From JAGTQI01 sp038868115 (GTDB lineage Archaea > Thermoproteota > Bathyarchaeia > Bathyarchaeales > Bathycorpusculaceae), in NCBI GenBank assembly GCA_038868115.1, contig JAWBXA010000009.1:1-47942 (forward strand): a stretch of 47,942 bases of DNA, given 5' to 3'. Positions 1 to 8,108 of this stretch are shown here, piece after piece; the stretch's first letter is position 1; every line of letters begins with the position of its first letter. Below the pieces are notes generated by a model. It was not told the DNA's origin and ran no database searches. It saw only the letters and a program-made list of their open reading frames with translations. Both the position numbers and the translations under genes were made by a program.

Positions 1-216
1 CCAGACGCTGTAAAACTTGATAGGGTAGGCTTTGAAGAACTACCAAAAGTTTTAGCCGAAGATAAGCACAAGGCTGGAATCCATCAAATCCTAGACCCAG
101 AAGCCATAAAAATCCTAAAAGTTAGGCGCATAAGAGTCCGTGTCCTAAACGGGTTTAAGCCAGAAAACCTATTGCTGGCAGTTGAAGGAAAACCGGTTGG
201 AACGTTAATAGAGTAA
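1..216 (+). CDS. pyrH: Partial amino-acid-kinase family protein, probably UMP kinase C-terminus
   Basis: The window opens inside a gene whose last 71 codons are visible, ending with TAA at 214-216. The tail has the pattern KAGIHQILDPEAIKIL followed by a strand, a helix and a final GTLIE. This resembles the end of archaeal UMP kinases, where a KAG...DPLAAKI segment precedes a short terminal GT.I. These enzymes phosphorylate UMP to UDP in pyrimidine synthesis. The nucleotide-binding N-terminal part lies outside the window. Another amino-acid-kinase member is possible, but the VTGGM segment usual in isopentenyl phosphate kinases is not seen. Assignment rests on a short segment recalled from the family. 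Confidence 0.55.
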   Translation, partial: PDAVKLDRVGFEELPKVLAEDKHKAGIHQILDPEAIKILKVRRIRVRVLNGFKPENLLLAVEGKPVGTLIE

Positions 217-303
217 ATGGGTTGAAGGATTTTTCAAGTGGCATAATCCTTAAATACTGGATTGTATGTTTTTTATCGAATTTGATATCAATGGTGATAA
301 ATA

Positions 304-882
304 ATGTTCGATGATGCAAACTTTCCGCCTCCTCTTCCGCCTTTCCGGCACTGGTTGAGGCATATGGCTGCCGTGCCAAAGGGCTTTCTGCGCTACCAAG
401 TGCTTGAGCTTTTGAACGAGAAGCCTATGTCTGGCTCTGAAATTATGAACGAGATTGAGAAGCGAACCAATGGCTGCTGGAAGCCAAGCCCCGGCTCTGT
501 TTATCCCCTTTTGGCTTGGCTTCAGGATAATGGCTACATCCGCGAAGTACCAACAGAAGAAGTTGGAGTAAAGCGTTATATGCTCACCGATAAGGGCAAG
601 AAGCTTTTAGATGAACAGCGGAAAGTGCGAGCCCAGTTCCATGTTGGCAGAAAGTTCCTTGTTCCGCCATTGTTAGGCTCTCTTTGGCTTCGCATACCGC
701 CAGAAGAGGCTGAAGAGGTTCGGGAAGCCTTTAGGCGCTTGTTTAAGGCTTTCTTTAGCCTCGGCATGAGTCTAGAAAAACAGTTTTCGGAGCAAGCCAT
801 AAAAGAGACTTTGAAGGCTTTGAATGAAACCGCTCAGAGGCTTGAGAATATAGAAAAGAAACTGCGTGGTGAAAAGGCATGA
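304..882 (+). CDS. PadR-family winged-helix transcriptional regulator
   Basis: This 192-residue protein carries a PadR-type winged helix at about residues 25-105: a helix rich in LLNEKPMSGSEI, then the typical PSPGSVYPLLAWLQDNGYI recognition region and a wing ending in RYMLTDKGKKLL. The C-terminal half is a long helical region, probably the dimerisation segment. A GGTGAT ribosome site lies six bases before the ATG. The gene overlaps the following ABC transporter ATPase by four bases (ATGA), so the two are co-translated. PadR proteins commonly repress adjacent exporter genes in response to the exported compound, so it probably controls its own operon. The inducer cannot be told from sequence. 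Confidence 0.9.
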   Translation: MFDDANFPPPLPPFRHWLRHMAAVPKGFLRYQVLELLNEKPMSGSEIMNEIEKRTNGCWKPSPGSVYPLLAWLQDNGYIREVPTEEVGVKRYMLTDKGKKLLDEQRKVRAQFHVGRKFLVPPLLGSLWLRIPPEEAEEVREAFRRLFKAFFSLGMSLEKQFSEQAIKETLKALNETAQRLENIEKKLRGEKA

Positions 883-1883
883 CGGAAGAAGTGATTAGGG
901 CTGAAAACCTAACGAAGGTTTTTAACAAGAGCCTAGTGGCTGTTGACCACATAGACTTCAGCGTCAGAGACGGCGAAATCTTCGGCTTTTTGGGGCCAAA
1001 TGGCGCTGGAAAAACCACAACGATAAATATGCTGATAACCGTGCTGAAGCCTACTGAGGGCACTGCCTCAGTTCTGGGCTACGACATTGTTAAACAAGCC
1101 AACGAAGTCAGAAAAGTGATTGGCGTTGTTCCCCAAGAATACACGGCGGATGAGGACTTAACTGGTTACGAGAATATTATGCTCTGTGCAGACTTGTACG
1201 GGATTCCCCGAGAAACCGCCAAAAAACGCGCCTTGGAACTGCTGGAACTCGTGGAACTGACGGAGTTTAAGGATAAAAAGGTTGAAACCTACTCGGGTGG
1301 AATGCGCAGAAGACTCGAGCTTGCATGTGGATTAATTAACCGTCCTAAAGTGCTCTTTTTGGACGAGCCGACCTTAGGCTTGGATGTGCAGACGCGGGCT
1401 GCCACTTGGGAGTACATTCGCCGTTTGAAGAAGGAGTATGGCATGACACTGTTTATGACTACGCATTATTTGGAGGAGGCTGATGCCCTCTGCGACCGTA
1501 TAGCCATAATAGACCATGGAAAAATAGTAGTGACTGGCACTCCAAGCGAGCTTAAGGACAGCCTAGGCGGAGACATAATCACAATAACCATAAAGGAGAA
1601 TGCAGACGTAACAAACATAATCAAAAGTGTCGAAAATGTTAAGGACGTTAGAGATGAGAACGGAGCTTACCGGATTAAGGCTGAAAAAGGCGAGGCGACA
1701 GCCCCCCTAATAATTGAGGCTTTGAGGAGGAAGGGCTACACGGTTACGAGGCTTTCACTTACGGAGCCAACTCTGAACGAGGTTTATTTGGAGTACACGG
1801 GTAGGGCTATGCGCGACACAGAAGAGTCCCGCATGGAGATTATGGCTCAAAGACTACACCTGAGGAGAGCTAGGAAAACATGA
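879..1883 (+). CDS. ABC transporter ATP-binding protein, DrrA type
   Basis: This is the cytoplasmic ATPase of an ABC-2 exporter. The Walker A motif GPNGAGKTT is at residues 39-47, the signature YSGGM at 138-142 and Walker B VLFLDEP at 158-164, followed by an H-loop in MTTHYLEEA. After the ATPase core comes a roughly 90-residue C-terminal extension typical of DrrA-like drug or lipid exporters. The length of 334 residues fits that group. It overlaps both PadR upstream and the permease downstream by four bases each, giving a three-gene operon. The substrate is unknown. Confidence 0.93.
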   Translation: MTEEVIRAENLTKVFNKSLVAVDHIDFSVRDGEIFGFLGPNGAGKTTTINMLITVLKPTEGTASVLGYDIVKQANEVRKVIGVVPQEYTADEDLTGYENIMLCADLYGIPRETAKKRALELLELVELTEFKDKKVETYSGGMRRRLELACGLINRPKVLFLDEPTLGLDVQTRAATWEYIRRLKKEYGMTLFMTTHYLEEADALCDRIAIIDHGKIVVTGTPSELKDSLGGDIITITIKENADVTNIIKSVENVKDVRDENGAYRIKAEKGEATAPLIIEALRRKGYTVTRLSLTEPTLNEVYLEYTGRAMRDTEESRMEIMAQRLHLRRARKT

Positions 1884-2854
1884 GCGAGGCCGCTTCTCCA
1901 ACGGTTGCCAACGAGTGCAAGCCAAGCCTTCTGAGGGGACTATGGGCTTTGACCCGCCGCGAACTCAAAAAGTGGCTCAAAGACCCGGTCATGCTTGTAA
2001 TGTTTGTGCTTCAACCTCTAATATGGATGGGCTTATTGGGCAAGTCCATGAATATAGGCGGCTTATTCTCGTCAGGCAACCTTAGCAACATAAACATTCC
2101 TGACATTCAGATACCTGGAAACTTTGCGACTCCACCTTTCAATGGAACTATAGTTATTCCCGGCACAGTGCTCTCACAGCAACTTCAGCAGATGTTTTCA
2201 AGCATAGGCACAAACGTTATGCTGAGCACTTTCGGAGTCCCAGACTACTTTAGCTATATGGCCGTGGGCATGGTTTCAATGATAGTCATGACCACAACTA
2301 TGTTCAGCGGTATGTCAATAGTCTGGGACAGACGTTTGGGTTTTTTGGATAAAGTGATAAGCACTCCGGTTTCTAGGGCAGCTATAATATTTGCAAAAAT
2401 TCTCAACGCTACTTTTAGGGCGATGTTTCAGGCAACGGTGATCTTGGCGTTGGCTTACCTGCTGGGATTACAGCTAAGTTCAACTTTCACAATCCTTAAC
2501 ATTTTAGGCGTTTATGCGGCGATATTTCTGCTCGGCGTTGGGCTTTCATCGGTTTTCTTGGCTTTCTCCATACGGTCCACTCGTATGGAGCGCCCAATGC
2601 AGTTTATAAGCCTTATAACAATGCCTCTAATGTTTGCCAGCAACACCTTCTTTCCAACAAAGCTAATGCCGGACTGGATGCAAGCTATAGCCAGCGTAAA
2701 CCCCCTCACATACCTAACAGACGCCATCAGAAACCTAACCATACTACCAATGAACACGTCAGCCCTGATCTTGGATTTCACATATCTAAGCATATTTGCC
2801 GTAGTTCTCGCCACAATTGGCATAGTACTCTCATGGAAATACCTAACAAGATAA
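1880..2854 (+). CDS. ABC-2 type transporter permease, DrrB type
   Basis: This 324-residue membrane protein is the partner of the preceding ATPase. It has an N-terminal amphipathic stretch (LTRRELKKWLKDPVML), one transmembrane segment, a large extracytoplasmic loop of about 80 residues rich in N, S, I and P, and five further transmembrane segments. The loop before the third segment contains the WDRRLGFLDKV coupling-helix-like motif seen in ABC-2 permeases. It starts at the ATG that overlaps the ATPase stop codon. It likely forms a half-transporter that dimerises to export a hydrophobic compound or lipid. Confidence 0.9.
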   Translation: MSEAASPTVANECKPSLLRGLWALTRRELKKWLKDPVMLVMFVLQPLIWMGLLGKSMNIGGLFSSGNLSNINIPDIQIPGNFATPPFNGTIVIPGTVLSQQLQQMFSSIGTNVMLSTFGVPDYFSYMAVGMVSMIVMTTTMFSGMSIVWDRRLGFLDKVISTPVSRAAIIFAKILNATFRAMFQATVILALAYLLGLQLSSTFTILNILGVYAAIFLLGVGLSSVFLAFSIRSTRMERPMQFISLITMPLMFASNTFFPTKLMPDWMQAIASVNPLTYLTDAIRNLTILPMNTSALILDFTYLSIFAVVLATIGIVLSWKYLTR

Positions 2855-2917
2855 AAAGCACCGACCAGCAGGCAAATATAGGCTTTACACGAATATTAAG
2901 CGCGAGGCCGTTGCGAA

Positions 2918-4303
2918 TTGGCAGATGCTTTAAAAAGAAGCCTAGGCATTCCAATTGGGGACCTATCCCAGTTTAGAAAGAGACCGGTGGCAACCCTCGC
3001 CATAATAGTGGTTAACATTGCAGTATACGTCATAACGTCCTACGAGAACATCTTCCTAGAAGTAAGCGACTACTGGATTAGTGTCGGAGGCTTTATTCCA
3101 GCGCTCACGCCTATGCCAACCCAATGGTATAGGGTTTTCTCCTCCATGTTTTTGCATGCAGACTTCTTCCACATACTATTCAACATGTACTTCCTATACA
3201 TTTTTGGGCGGGCGGTGGAAGAAGCCCTTGGAAGGTGGCGTTTTCTGGTCTTATATATGGTTTCAGGAAAAGTCGCGTCCATATTTCACACAGCCTTTAG
3301 CTTCCTAGGTGGAGCAACAGCCTATGTCATTCCAGCCATAGGCGCTTCTGGAGCCATAAGCGGAGTTTTAGGCGCATATCTAATCCTTTTCCCTGGCACA
3401 TCGCTGGTTATGGGATGGTTCTTCCTATACTTCCCAATGTTCTTTAGGGTGAAGGCCGCCTATTACCTTCTCTTCTGGTTTGCAACCCAAGTTATTTATG
3501 GCTATTTCAGGCTAAGTGGAAGCACAGCTGTCTTCGCCCATGCAGGAGGCTTCATAGCAGGGATTGCACTGCTTCCGATGGTTGTCAGCAAGGAAAGGCT
3601 TATCCAATTTAGGCTTGCAAGACAGGCAGTCTTCCCAGCCTACGTAGTTTTTATACCGACGCCAGCTAAACCCATTGGCCTTGGGCGAACAACAAAAATA
3701 ATAATTGCTGTGCTTTTGGCTGCATTACTTCTTGGCACGGCTTATGCCTCAACTGGGTTGGCAAGCCACGATAATGCAAAGTGGGTGACCATGCAATACA
3801 CATTTGAAGGAACAGCTTACACTGATAGCATAGGAGTTTCATTGTATGATATTAAGTCACAGCTTGCCAGCATATCCCTAGGCGCAACAAGAGTAATGTT
3901 GAATAGGCTTTATGCTGCCAGGCTGCTTTACGATACTTCTAAAGCTAACAGTGAAGGCACCTTTAGTTTTGCTGGTAATGTGCGGATTGGAAATTTGGAA
4001 GTCCCAACAGTGATAGTCCTTAACGGTCAATATGATGACGATGGCTTTCTCAAATATGGTGAAGGAAACTTAACGACTTTTGTGGTTTATGATGGTATGT
4101 ACTTAGGACGTTTTCCAGTGCACTATAATTTTGAAATTTTCTCACGAACAATTAACCTTGCCTACATAACGCAGTGGACTGGGATTATGTCTCTTGTGGC
4201 TACTACTGTCGCCCTTGGCGTGGCTTTAATGAAGGATAGAGATTTAGCCCTTATAGGTGAAGAGCCTAGAGGGGTCTGGCATTCTTTTACGCCTGTTACA
4301 TAG
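2918..4303 (+). CDS. Rhomboid family intramembrane serine protease with C-terminal extension
   Basis: The first 225 residues form a rhomboid core. Conserved HADFFHILFN (H80, H85, N89) precedes the catalytic GASGA with Ser144, and the catalytic His208 sits in the AHAGGFIAG motif. Rhomboids cleave transmembrane substrates within the membrane. Following the core is another transmembrane helix near residue 255, then about 130 residues of mostly beta-like sequence, and a last transmembrane helix near residue 425. That C-terminal domain is probably exposed outside the cell and is not one I recognise. The start is a TTG at 2918 with a GAGG eleven bases upstream; no ATG fits better. The stop is TAG. 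The gene follows the exporter operon with a 63-base gap. Confidence 0.85.
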   Translation: MADALKRSLGIPIGDLSQFRKRPVATLAIIVVNIAVYVITSYENIFLEVSDYWISVGGFIPALTPMPTQWYRVFSSMFLHADFFHILFNMYFLYIFGRAVEEALGRWRFLVLYMVSGKVASIFHTAFSFLGGATAYVIPAIGASGAISGVLGAYLILFPGTSLVMGWFFLYFPMFFRVKAAYYLLFWFATQVIYGYFRLSGSTAVFAHAGGFIAGIALLPMVVSKERLIQFRLARQAVFPAYVVFIPTPAKPIGLGRTTKIIIAVLLAALLLGTAYASTGLASHDNAKWVTMQYTFEGTAYTDSIGVSLYDIKSQLASISLGATRVMLNRLYAARLLYDTSKANSEGTFSFAGNVRIGNLEVPTVIVLNGQYDDDGFLKYGEGNLTTFVVYDGMYLGRFPVHYNFEIFSRTINLAYITQWTGIMSLVATTVALGVALMKDRDLALIGEEPRGVWHSFTPVT

Positions 4304-4349
4304 GAAGGTTTAAAATGCGAATGGAAATAATGCCTAAGAGGGTTTTGGC

Positions 4350-4799
4350 GTGGTTCGGCGTTTTTATCCAAATCAGCCCGTTGTTGGCGTCGGAGCTATA
4401 ATAATCTGTGATGGCAAAATTTTGCTAGAGAAGCGTAAAGGCGAGCCTGGGAAGGGCAAGTGGAGTGTTCCTGGCGGTTTAGTGGAGTTGGGCGAGAGGA
4501 CTGAAGACGCTGTTATAAGGGAGGTTAAGGAGGAGACCGGCTTGGATGTTGCTGACCCGGAGCTTATCGATGTTGTTGACAATATTGTTCGGGATGATAA
4601 CGGCGAAATAAAATGGCACTTCGTTATAATTGACTATTTTGTGCGGCTTAAGGGTGGAGAATTGCGGGCGGCGGACGACGCCGAAGAACTCCGCTGGGTT
4701 CCTTTAAGCGAGGCTGAAAAATACGATTTAACAAAAACTTTGAGGGCTTTTCTTCAACGGAACATGCCAAGGCTTGAAAAGCTTAACTCGTGCTCTTAA
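4350..4799 (+). CDS. Nudix hydrolase
   Basis: This 149-residue protein contains a complete Nudix box, GGLVELGERTEDAVIREVKEETGL, near residues 42-65, with the catalytic REVKEE metal-binding glutamates. Nudix enzymes hydrolyse nucleoside diphosphates linked to other groups; in archaea this size often means ADP-ribose pyrophosphatase or a housecleaning NTP hydrolase, but the substrate cannot be fixed from sequence. The start is GTG at 4350. Its 3' end overlaps the convergent HerA-like gene by 17 bases, so the two transcripts are antisense at their tails. Confidence 0.88.
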   Translation: MVRRFYPNQPVVGVGAIIICDGKILLEKRKGEPGKGKWSVPGGLVELGERTEDAVIREVKEETGLDVADPELIDVVDNIVRDDNGEIKWHFVIIDYFVRLKGGELRAADDAEELRWVPLSEAEKYDLTKTLRAFLQRNMPRLEKLNSCS

Positions 4800-6261
4800 T
4801 TTTTACGTCTGTAAAGAATAGGCGGGTTTCCCCCATGGTTTTTATGTCTAGGGCTCGGACTTTGACGACTACCGGGAAGTCTTTCACAATTTTGCCAAGA
4901 ACTAGGCAGTGATGGGGCGGAAGGTCCATGGCTATGGATTTTACGGTTTCTGCGTCTACGCGGGCGGCTCTTGATACTGTTTCTAAGTCATGTTCGTTAG
5001 TGAAGTTGAAGAGGAATATGTTGTCTGCTTGACGGTATATGTTTTCGCGGATTGTGTCTGGCTGGTTTGTTATGAATGTGGTGAATATGCCGTAGTGGCG
5101 CATTCTTGTCACAATGTCGTCCCAGTAGGTTTCCCGCAGATACAGATGGGCTTCTTCGGCGAATAGGAAAACAGCCTTAAGCCTCCAACTCGATAATAGC
5201 TCAACAAGTTTTCCGAGAAGATACTCCACAACTATTTGCCTGTCAATAGTAGATGTGTCCCGAAGGTTGATTATTATGGCTCCGCCCTCGTCTCTGGCCT
5301 TTGTTAGACACTCTTCCAATAGTGTGGCTTCTGCCATGTTATCTGTGAAAAAGCCAGAATTGACCATGGCGTAATAGCGTGAAAAAAGGGCGTCGCGTAC
5401 ATTTTGGTTGCAGTGCCAGTTGCGGATGGCTTCCCCAAGCTCGTTGAGGGTTAAGGCATTCCGTTCTCGTAGAGACTGCCATATTCGGCGGAACTCTCGG
5501 GCTGATGTTCCGGGCAAGTGTAATGCGTGGATGAGAATATTCACCAGCTCGTTGAGGTGGAGCTGTTTTAGGGCAACCTTAAAGTTTTGCGAAGGAGTCA
5601 AAACATAAATCCTATTATAGTAGGCGTTTCTTTTGCCGTCGGATGTCATGCCTAAGCCAGCATACTCGCCGTTCAAGTCTAAAACGACGACGGTTGCGCC
5701 GTAATGGAGTAGCGCCGTTATCAGAAGTTTTGAAAGGTGCGACTTGCCAGTCTCCTTCTTCCCGGTTATTATGTTTAGGCGTCCATCCAAGGCTGAAGCG
5801 TCCACCGTTAAGAGTGAAGCCTCTTTTGTGGTGCCCAAAACAATTGGGAGTTTGCCGTCAACCCTCGCAAGCTTAAACAATGTTGGAATTGGAAGCCTTT
5901 TGATGATGGACTGCGACCGCGAAGGAAGCCACGAACTGTTTGGGCTTAGGGTTTCTCCGCCTTCAATGGTTGCGCGGATCTTGCAAATTAAAAGTCTAGA
6001 ATCTTGAATGTAGGTTATGTGGGGCGCTATTTCTAGCGGGTCAACGTCTTCGCCTTGGATTATTTCGCCGCCATCTGGTAAGCTTCGTAAAAGCTCTTCT
6101 AGTACTCCTGGAACGTTGGCGAACTGTATGTCTATTACTTGGACTATTAGGGCTTTTTGTGCTTCAGCATCCTCTATTAGCAGGTAGTCGCCTTTCTCCG
6201 CATTTTCATTTGGGAAGCTTAGGATTTGAACTATGTTGCCCTCTTTTTTATAAAGCCTCAC
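4783..6261 (-). CDS. herA: HerA-type hexameric DNA helicase/translocase
   Basis: HerA is a bipolar DNA-pumping ATPase that works with the nuclease NurA in DNA end resection. This 492-residue protein has an N-terminal HAS-barrel-like region (about 1-100), a P-loop GKKETGKS at 167-174, a VVVLDLNGEY strand at 191-200 and Walker B AVFLFAEEA at 363-371, with a C-terminal region ending VKIKSTS. Length and order match archaeal HerA. Its start overlaps the end of the upstream nuclease gene by 14 bases, so NurA and HerA are translationally coupled. No Mre11 or Rad50 gene lies nearby, unlike the usual archaeal repair cluster, so this pair could be a stand-alone repair set or a defence-related paralogue. 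Confidence 0.88.
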   Translation of the reverse strand: MRLYKKEGNIVQILSFPNENAEKGDYLLIEDAEAQKALIVQVIDIQFANVPGVLEELLRSLPDGGEIIQGEDVDPLEIAPHITYIQDSRLLICKIRATIEGGETLSPNSSWLPSRSQSIIKRLPIPTLFKLARVDGKLPIVLGTTKEASLLTVDASALDGRLNIITGKKETGKSHLSKLLITALLHYGATVVVLDLNGEYAGLGMTSDGKRNAYYNRIYVLTPSQNFKVALKQLHLNELVNILIHALHLPGTSAREFRRIWQSLRERNALTLNELGEAIRNWHCNQNVRDALFSRYYAMVNSGFFTDNMAEATLLEECLTKARDEGGAIIINLRDTSTIDRQIVVEYLLGKLVELLSSWRLKAVFLFAEEAHLYLRETYWDDIVTRMRHYGIFTTFITNQPDTIRENIYRQADNIFLFNFTNEHDLETVSRAARVDAETVKSIAMDLPPHHCLVLGKIVKDFPVVVKVRALDIKTMGETRLFFTDVKIKSTS

Positions 6262-7351
6262 CGTGGCTTTCCCCCTTCCCGAAGGGCCCGAACAAAAGCC
6301 GGTGCATGTCTGGGCGTTCGATAATTTTTAGGCGGTAACGTTGCCGGATGAAGTGTTGCATGGCTATGACCTCGTTGGCTGTGAAAGTGCATAGAATGTG
6401 CGCCAAACGTAGGGTTTCCGGGTAGCTCTGCGTTACTAAGTCGTTTCCGATTAGCCTTTCAACAGCTTCTATGCGCTTTTCCAGTGGCTGTTCTCGGTCT
6501 ATGTCAAGCCTAAAGGTGCAGTTTCCCCGCGTTAACTTCGCCACATAAACTTCGCCAAGCAGAACTGTTGGTGGTTTAGGCTTAATGTTTGGAACTGCGA
6601 TTATGCATGGCGGCTTTTGGGTTATCAGCGTATCTGTTACCAGGTAGCCGTTAAACCTCAAAGTGGTCATTTTTGAGAATGCCAAAACAGTGTTGCCCGC
6701 CGCCCTAGCACTGTTTAGGATTTCTTTAAGCTGACTTGTCGGTGTGTCTGGTGTTCCCGCCGTTAATGAGCCGTCGAAGAGTATTAGCCCATTGCTTACA
6801 GTCCGTGCTAGGGTTTGTTGGAGCCACTTTTCTAGCAGATTTGCCATCCGCACTGGTGTCTGCATAATGTTTGGTGTGCCTTGGCTTTCGCCTTGCTCTG
6901 GGAAATAGGCGGCTTGCAACGCCCTATAAACATCTTTCAGGTTTTCTTCTGTTATGTGGAATATGAAGGGTCCAATGCGTAGATAAGCGTAGCTTTTACC
7001 CCTTTTCCATATGCATGTTCCACGGATGGCTGCTATTATACCTGTGCTTGTTTCGCCCAGCTTAATACTTGATGTGTCCACCGCGGCTATTGTGGTTTCT
7101 TCTGTTTTTGGTGTTAGTGGTATGGGCTTATAGCCGCTGGCGTTGCATATGATGGCGCATAGAGGTTCTTGGCTTGGGCTGTTGGCGGTTTGTTGAATTG
7201 TATGTTGGTTTAGTTGAAAGGTTTGGTTTTGCATGTGTTTTAGTGAGTGGAGGCTTAGTTCTATGAAGCGTTGGGGTAGTGTCAGGTCCATGGTTTGTTG
7301 TGGAAAATTATATTTTGGTGTTGCTGCTATAGTGTATTGTTCAATCACCAA
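6248..7351 (-). CDS. nurA: NurA-domain nuclease
   Basis: NurA is a manganese-dependent 5'-3' nuclease that docks on HerA. This 367-residue protein shows the two key acidic motifs of the family: AAVDTSS with Asp92 and LILFDGSL with Asp193, plus a third conserved region near the C terminus (LAHILCTFTANEVIAMQHF). The first 60 residues are Gln- and Asn-rich and poorly conserved-looking. The start is a TTG at 7351 with GTG next to it. A TATA box on the minus strand (7380-7389) sits about 30 bases upstream, so the message is probably leaderless or nearly so. It precedes and overlaps herA. An internal ATG at 7291 is an alternative start. Confidence 0.85.
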   Translation of the reverse strand: MVIEQYTIAATPKYNFPQQTMDLTLPQRFIELSLHSLKHMQNQTFQLNQHTIQQTANSPSQEPLCAIICNASGYKPIPLTPKTEETTIAAVDTSSIKLGETSTGIIAAIRGTCIWKRGKSYAYLRIGPFIFHITEENLKDVYRALQAAYFPEQGESQGTPNIMQTPVRMANLLEKWLQQTLARTVSNGLILFDGSLTAGTPDTPTSQLKEILNSARAAGNTVLAFSKMTTLRFNGYLVTDTLITQKPPCIIAVPNIKPKPPTVLLGEVYVAKLTRGNCTFRLDIDREQPLEKRIEAVERLIGNDLVTQSYPETLRLAHILCTFTANEVIAMQHFIRQRYRLKIIERPDMHRLLFGPFGKGESHGEAL

Positions 7352-7356
7352 GATTC

Positions 7357-7414
7357 ACCAACATGCAGTTGGTTGAAGGGATATATAAGTGTTGTGCATG
7401 AACAAGATGCACAA
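7357..7414. promoter_or_regulatory. Shared TATA box flanked by two inverted repeats between nurA and the winged-helix gene
   Basis: The sequence ATATATAAG at 7381-7389 reads as a TATA box in both directions. On the right is an 8-bp inverted repeat, TTGTGCAT-N7-ATGCACAA (7392-7414), placed between the TATA box and the predicted start of the plus-strand transcript. On the left is ACCAAC-ATGCA-GTTGGT (7357-7373), covering the predicted start of the nurA transcript. Such positions suit repressor operators. A GTGCATGCAC palindrome with the same half-site recurs at 7847-7856. Seen directly; regulatory role inferred. Confidence 0.5.
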
Positions 7415-7438
7415 TTCAATATTCAACAAGGTGAAAAA

Positions 7439-7837
7439 TTGACACAAACGCCACAAAAACCACCAATCCGTGTTAAAATGCGGGTAGGCGAAATAGAATT
7501 CGAAATAGAATGTCAAGAAGAACAACTGCAGGCGGCGGTGGACCGTATCCTATCAACAGTAGCAGAAAAACTGAAGCAGGTGCCACTAGCCCTAACAGAA
7601 CGTCAACCACCGCCGAGAGCAGAAACATGCAAAGGTGTAATACAAAAACTATGGGAAGAAGGATGGTTCACTACACCAAAAACCTTAAGCGAAGTCCACA
7701 GCGAAATGGCAAAACGCGGATTCCACTACGACAGAACAGCCGTAGCCCACGCCCTAATAGACCTAGTCAAGGACGGCATCCTAACAAGAGACGGAAAACC
7801 CCGCAGATACCAATACGCCCAAAAAAGACCACCATAA
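7439..7837 (+). CDS. Small winged-helix protein divergent from nurA-herA (paralogue family member)
   Basis: I place the start at TTG 7439 because AAGGTGA lies four bases upstream; the frame is open further left but would run into nurA and its promoter. The resulting 132-residue protein has a short N-terminal strand motif (IRVKMRVGEIEFEIE) followed by a helix, then a winged-helix-like C-terminal half (TCKGVIQKLWEEGWF...TAVAHALIDLVKDGILTRDG). The same two-part plan appears in the three tandem genes at 9943-11434, most closely the one at 10919. Position beside HerA-NurA suggests a regulatory or accessory role; an auto-repressor acting on the palindromes upstream is a guess. Function is not known to me. 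Confidence 0.7.
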   Translation: MTQTPQKPPIRVKMRVGEIEFEIECQEEQLQAAVDRILSTVAEKLKQVPLALTERQPPPRAETCKGVIQKLWEEGWFTTPKTLSEVHSEMAKRGFHYDRTAVAHALIDLVKDGILTRDGKPRRYQYAQKRPP

Positions 7838-8108
7838 GTTTTAACGGTGCATGCACTTGAGTTGGATGCTTACATTTGCACCTGCAAAGTGTCCAATAAT
7901 TTTAGCTGTTTTTAGAACACAAATTCGGTGCGAGTCATAGCTTTTATCATATTCCCTACTGAAGTCGTCACGTCTTGGCATAGTGTAAAACTTTTCATAA
8001 AATAGGCTGTCAATCATAAGCCAAAAATCTATAGGGGGGCTACTCAATTTAGCAGTTAAAAATCTCCTAAATTGTACCTTCCAAAACCGGCGGAAACACC
8101 CACAATTG
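7838..8108. other. Intergenic region with palindromes, no convincing gene
   Basis: This stretch lies between two convergent genes. It holds the perfect palindrome GTGCATGCAC at 7847-7856, ten bases after the winged-helix gene's stop, and TTTGCA-CC-TGCAAA at 7875-7888. A 68-codon minus-strand frame (7841-8047) has no recognisable motif and no good ribosome site, so I do not call it. Confidence 0.5.

Noticed and set aside
7841..8047. 68-codon minus-strand frame as a gene
   Set aside because: No motif, no ribosome site, and it is convergent against the winged-helix gene end.
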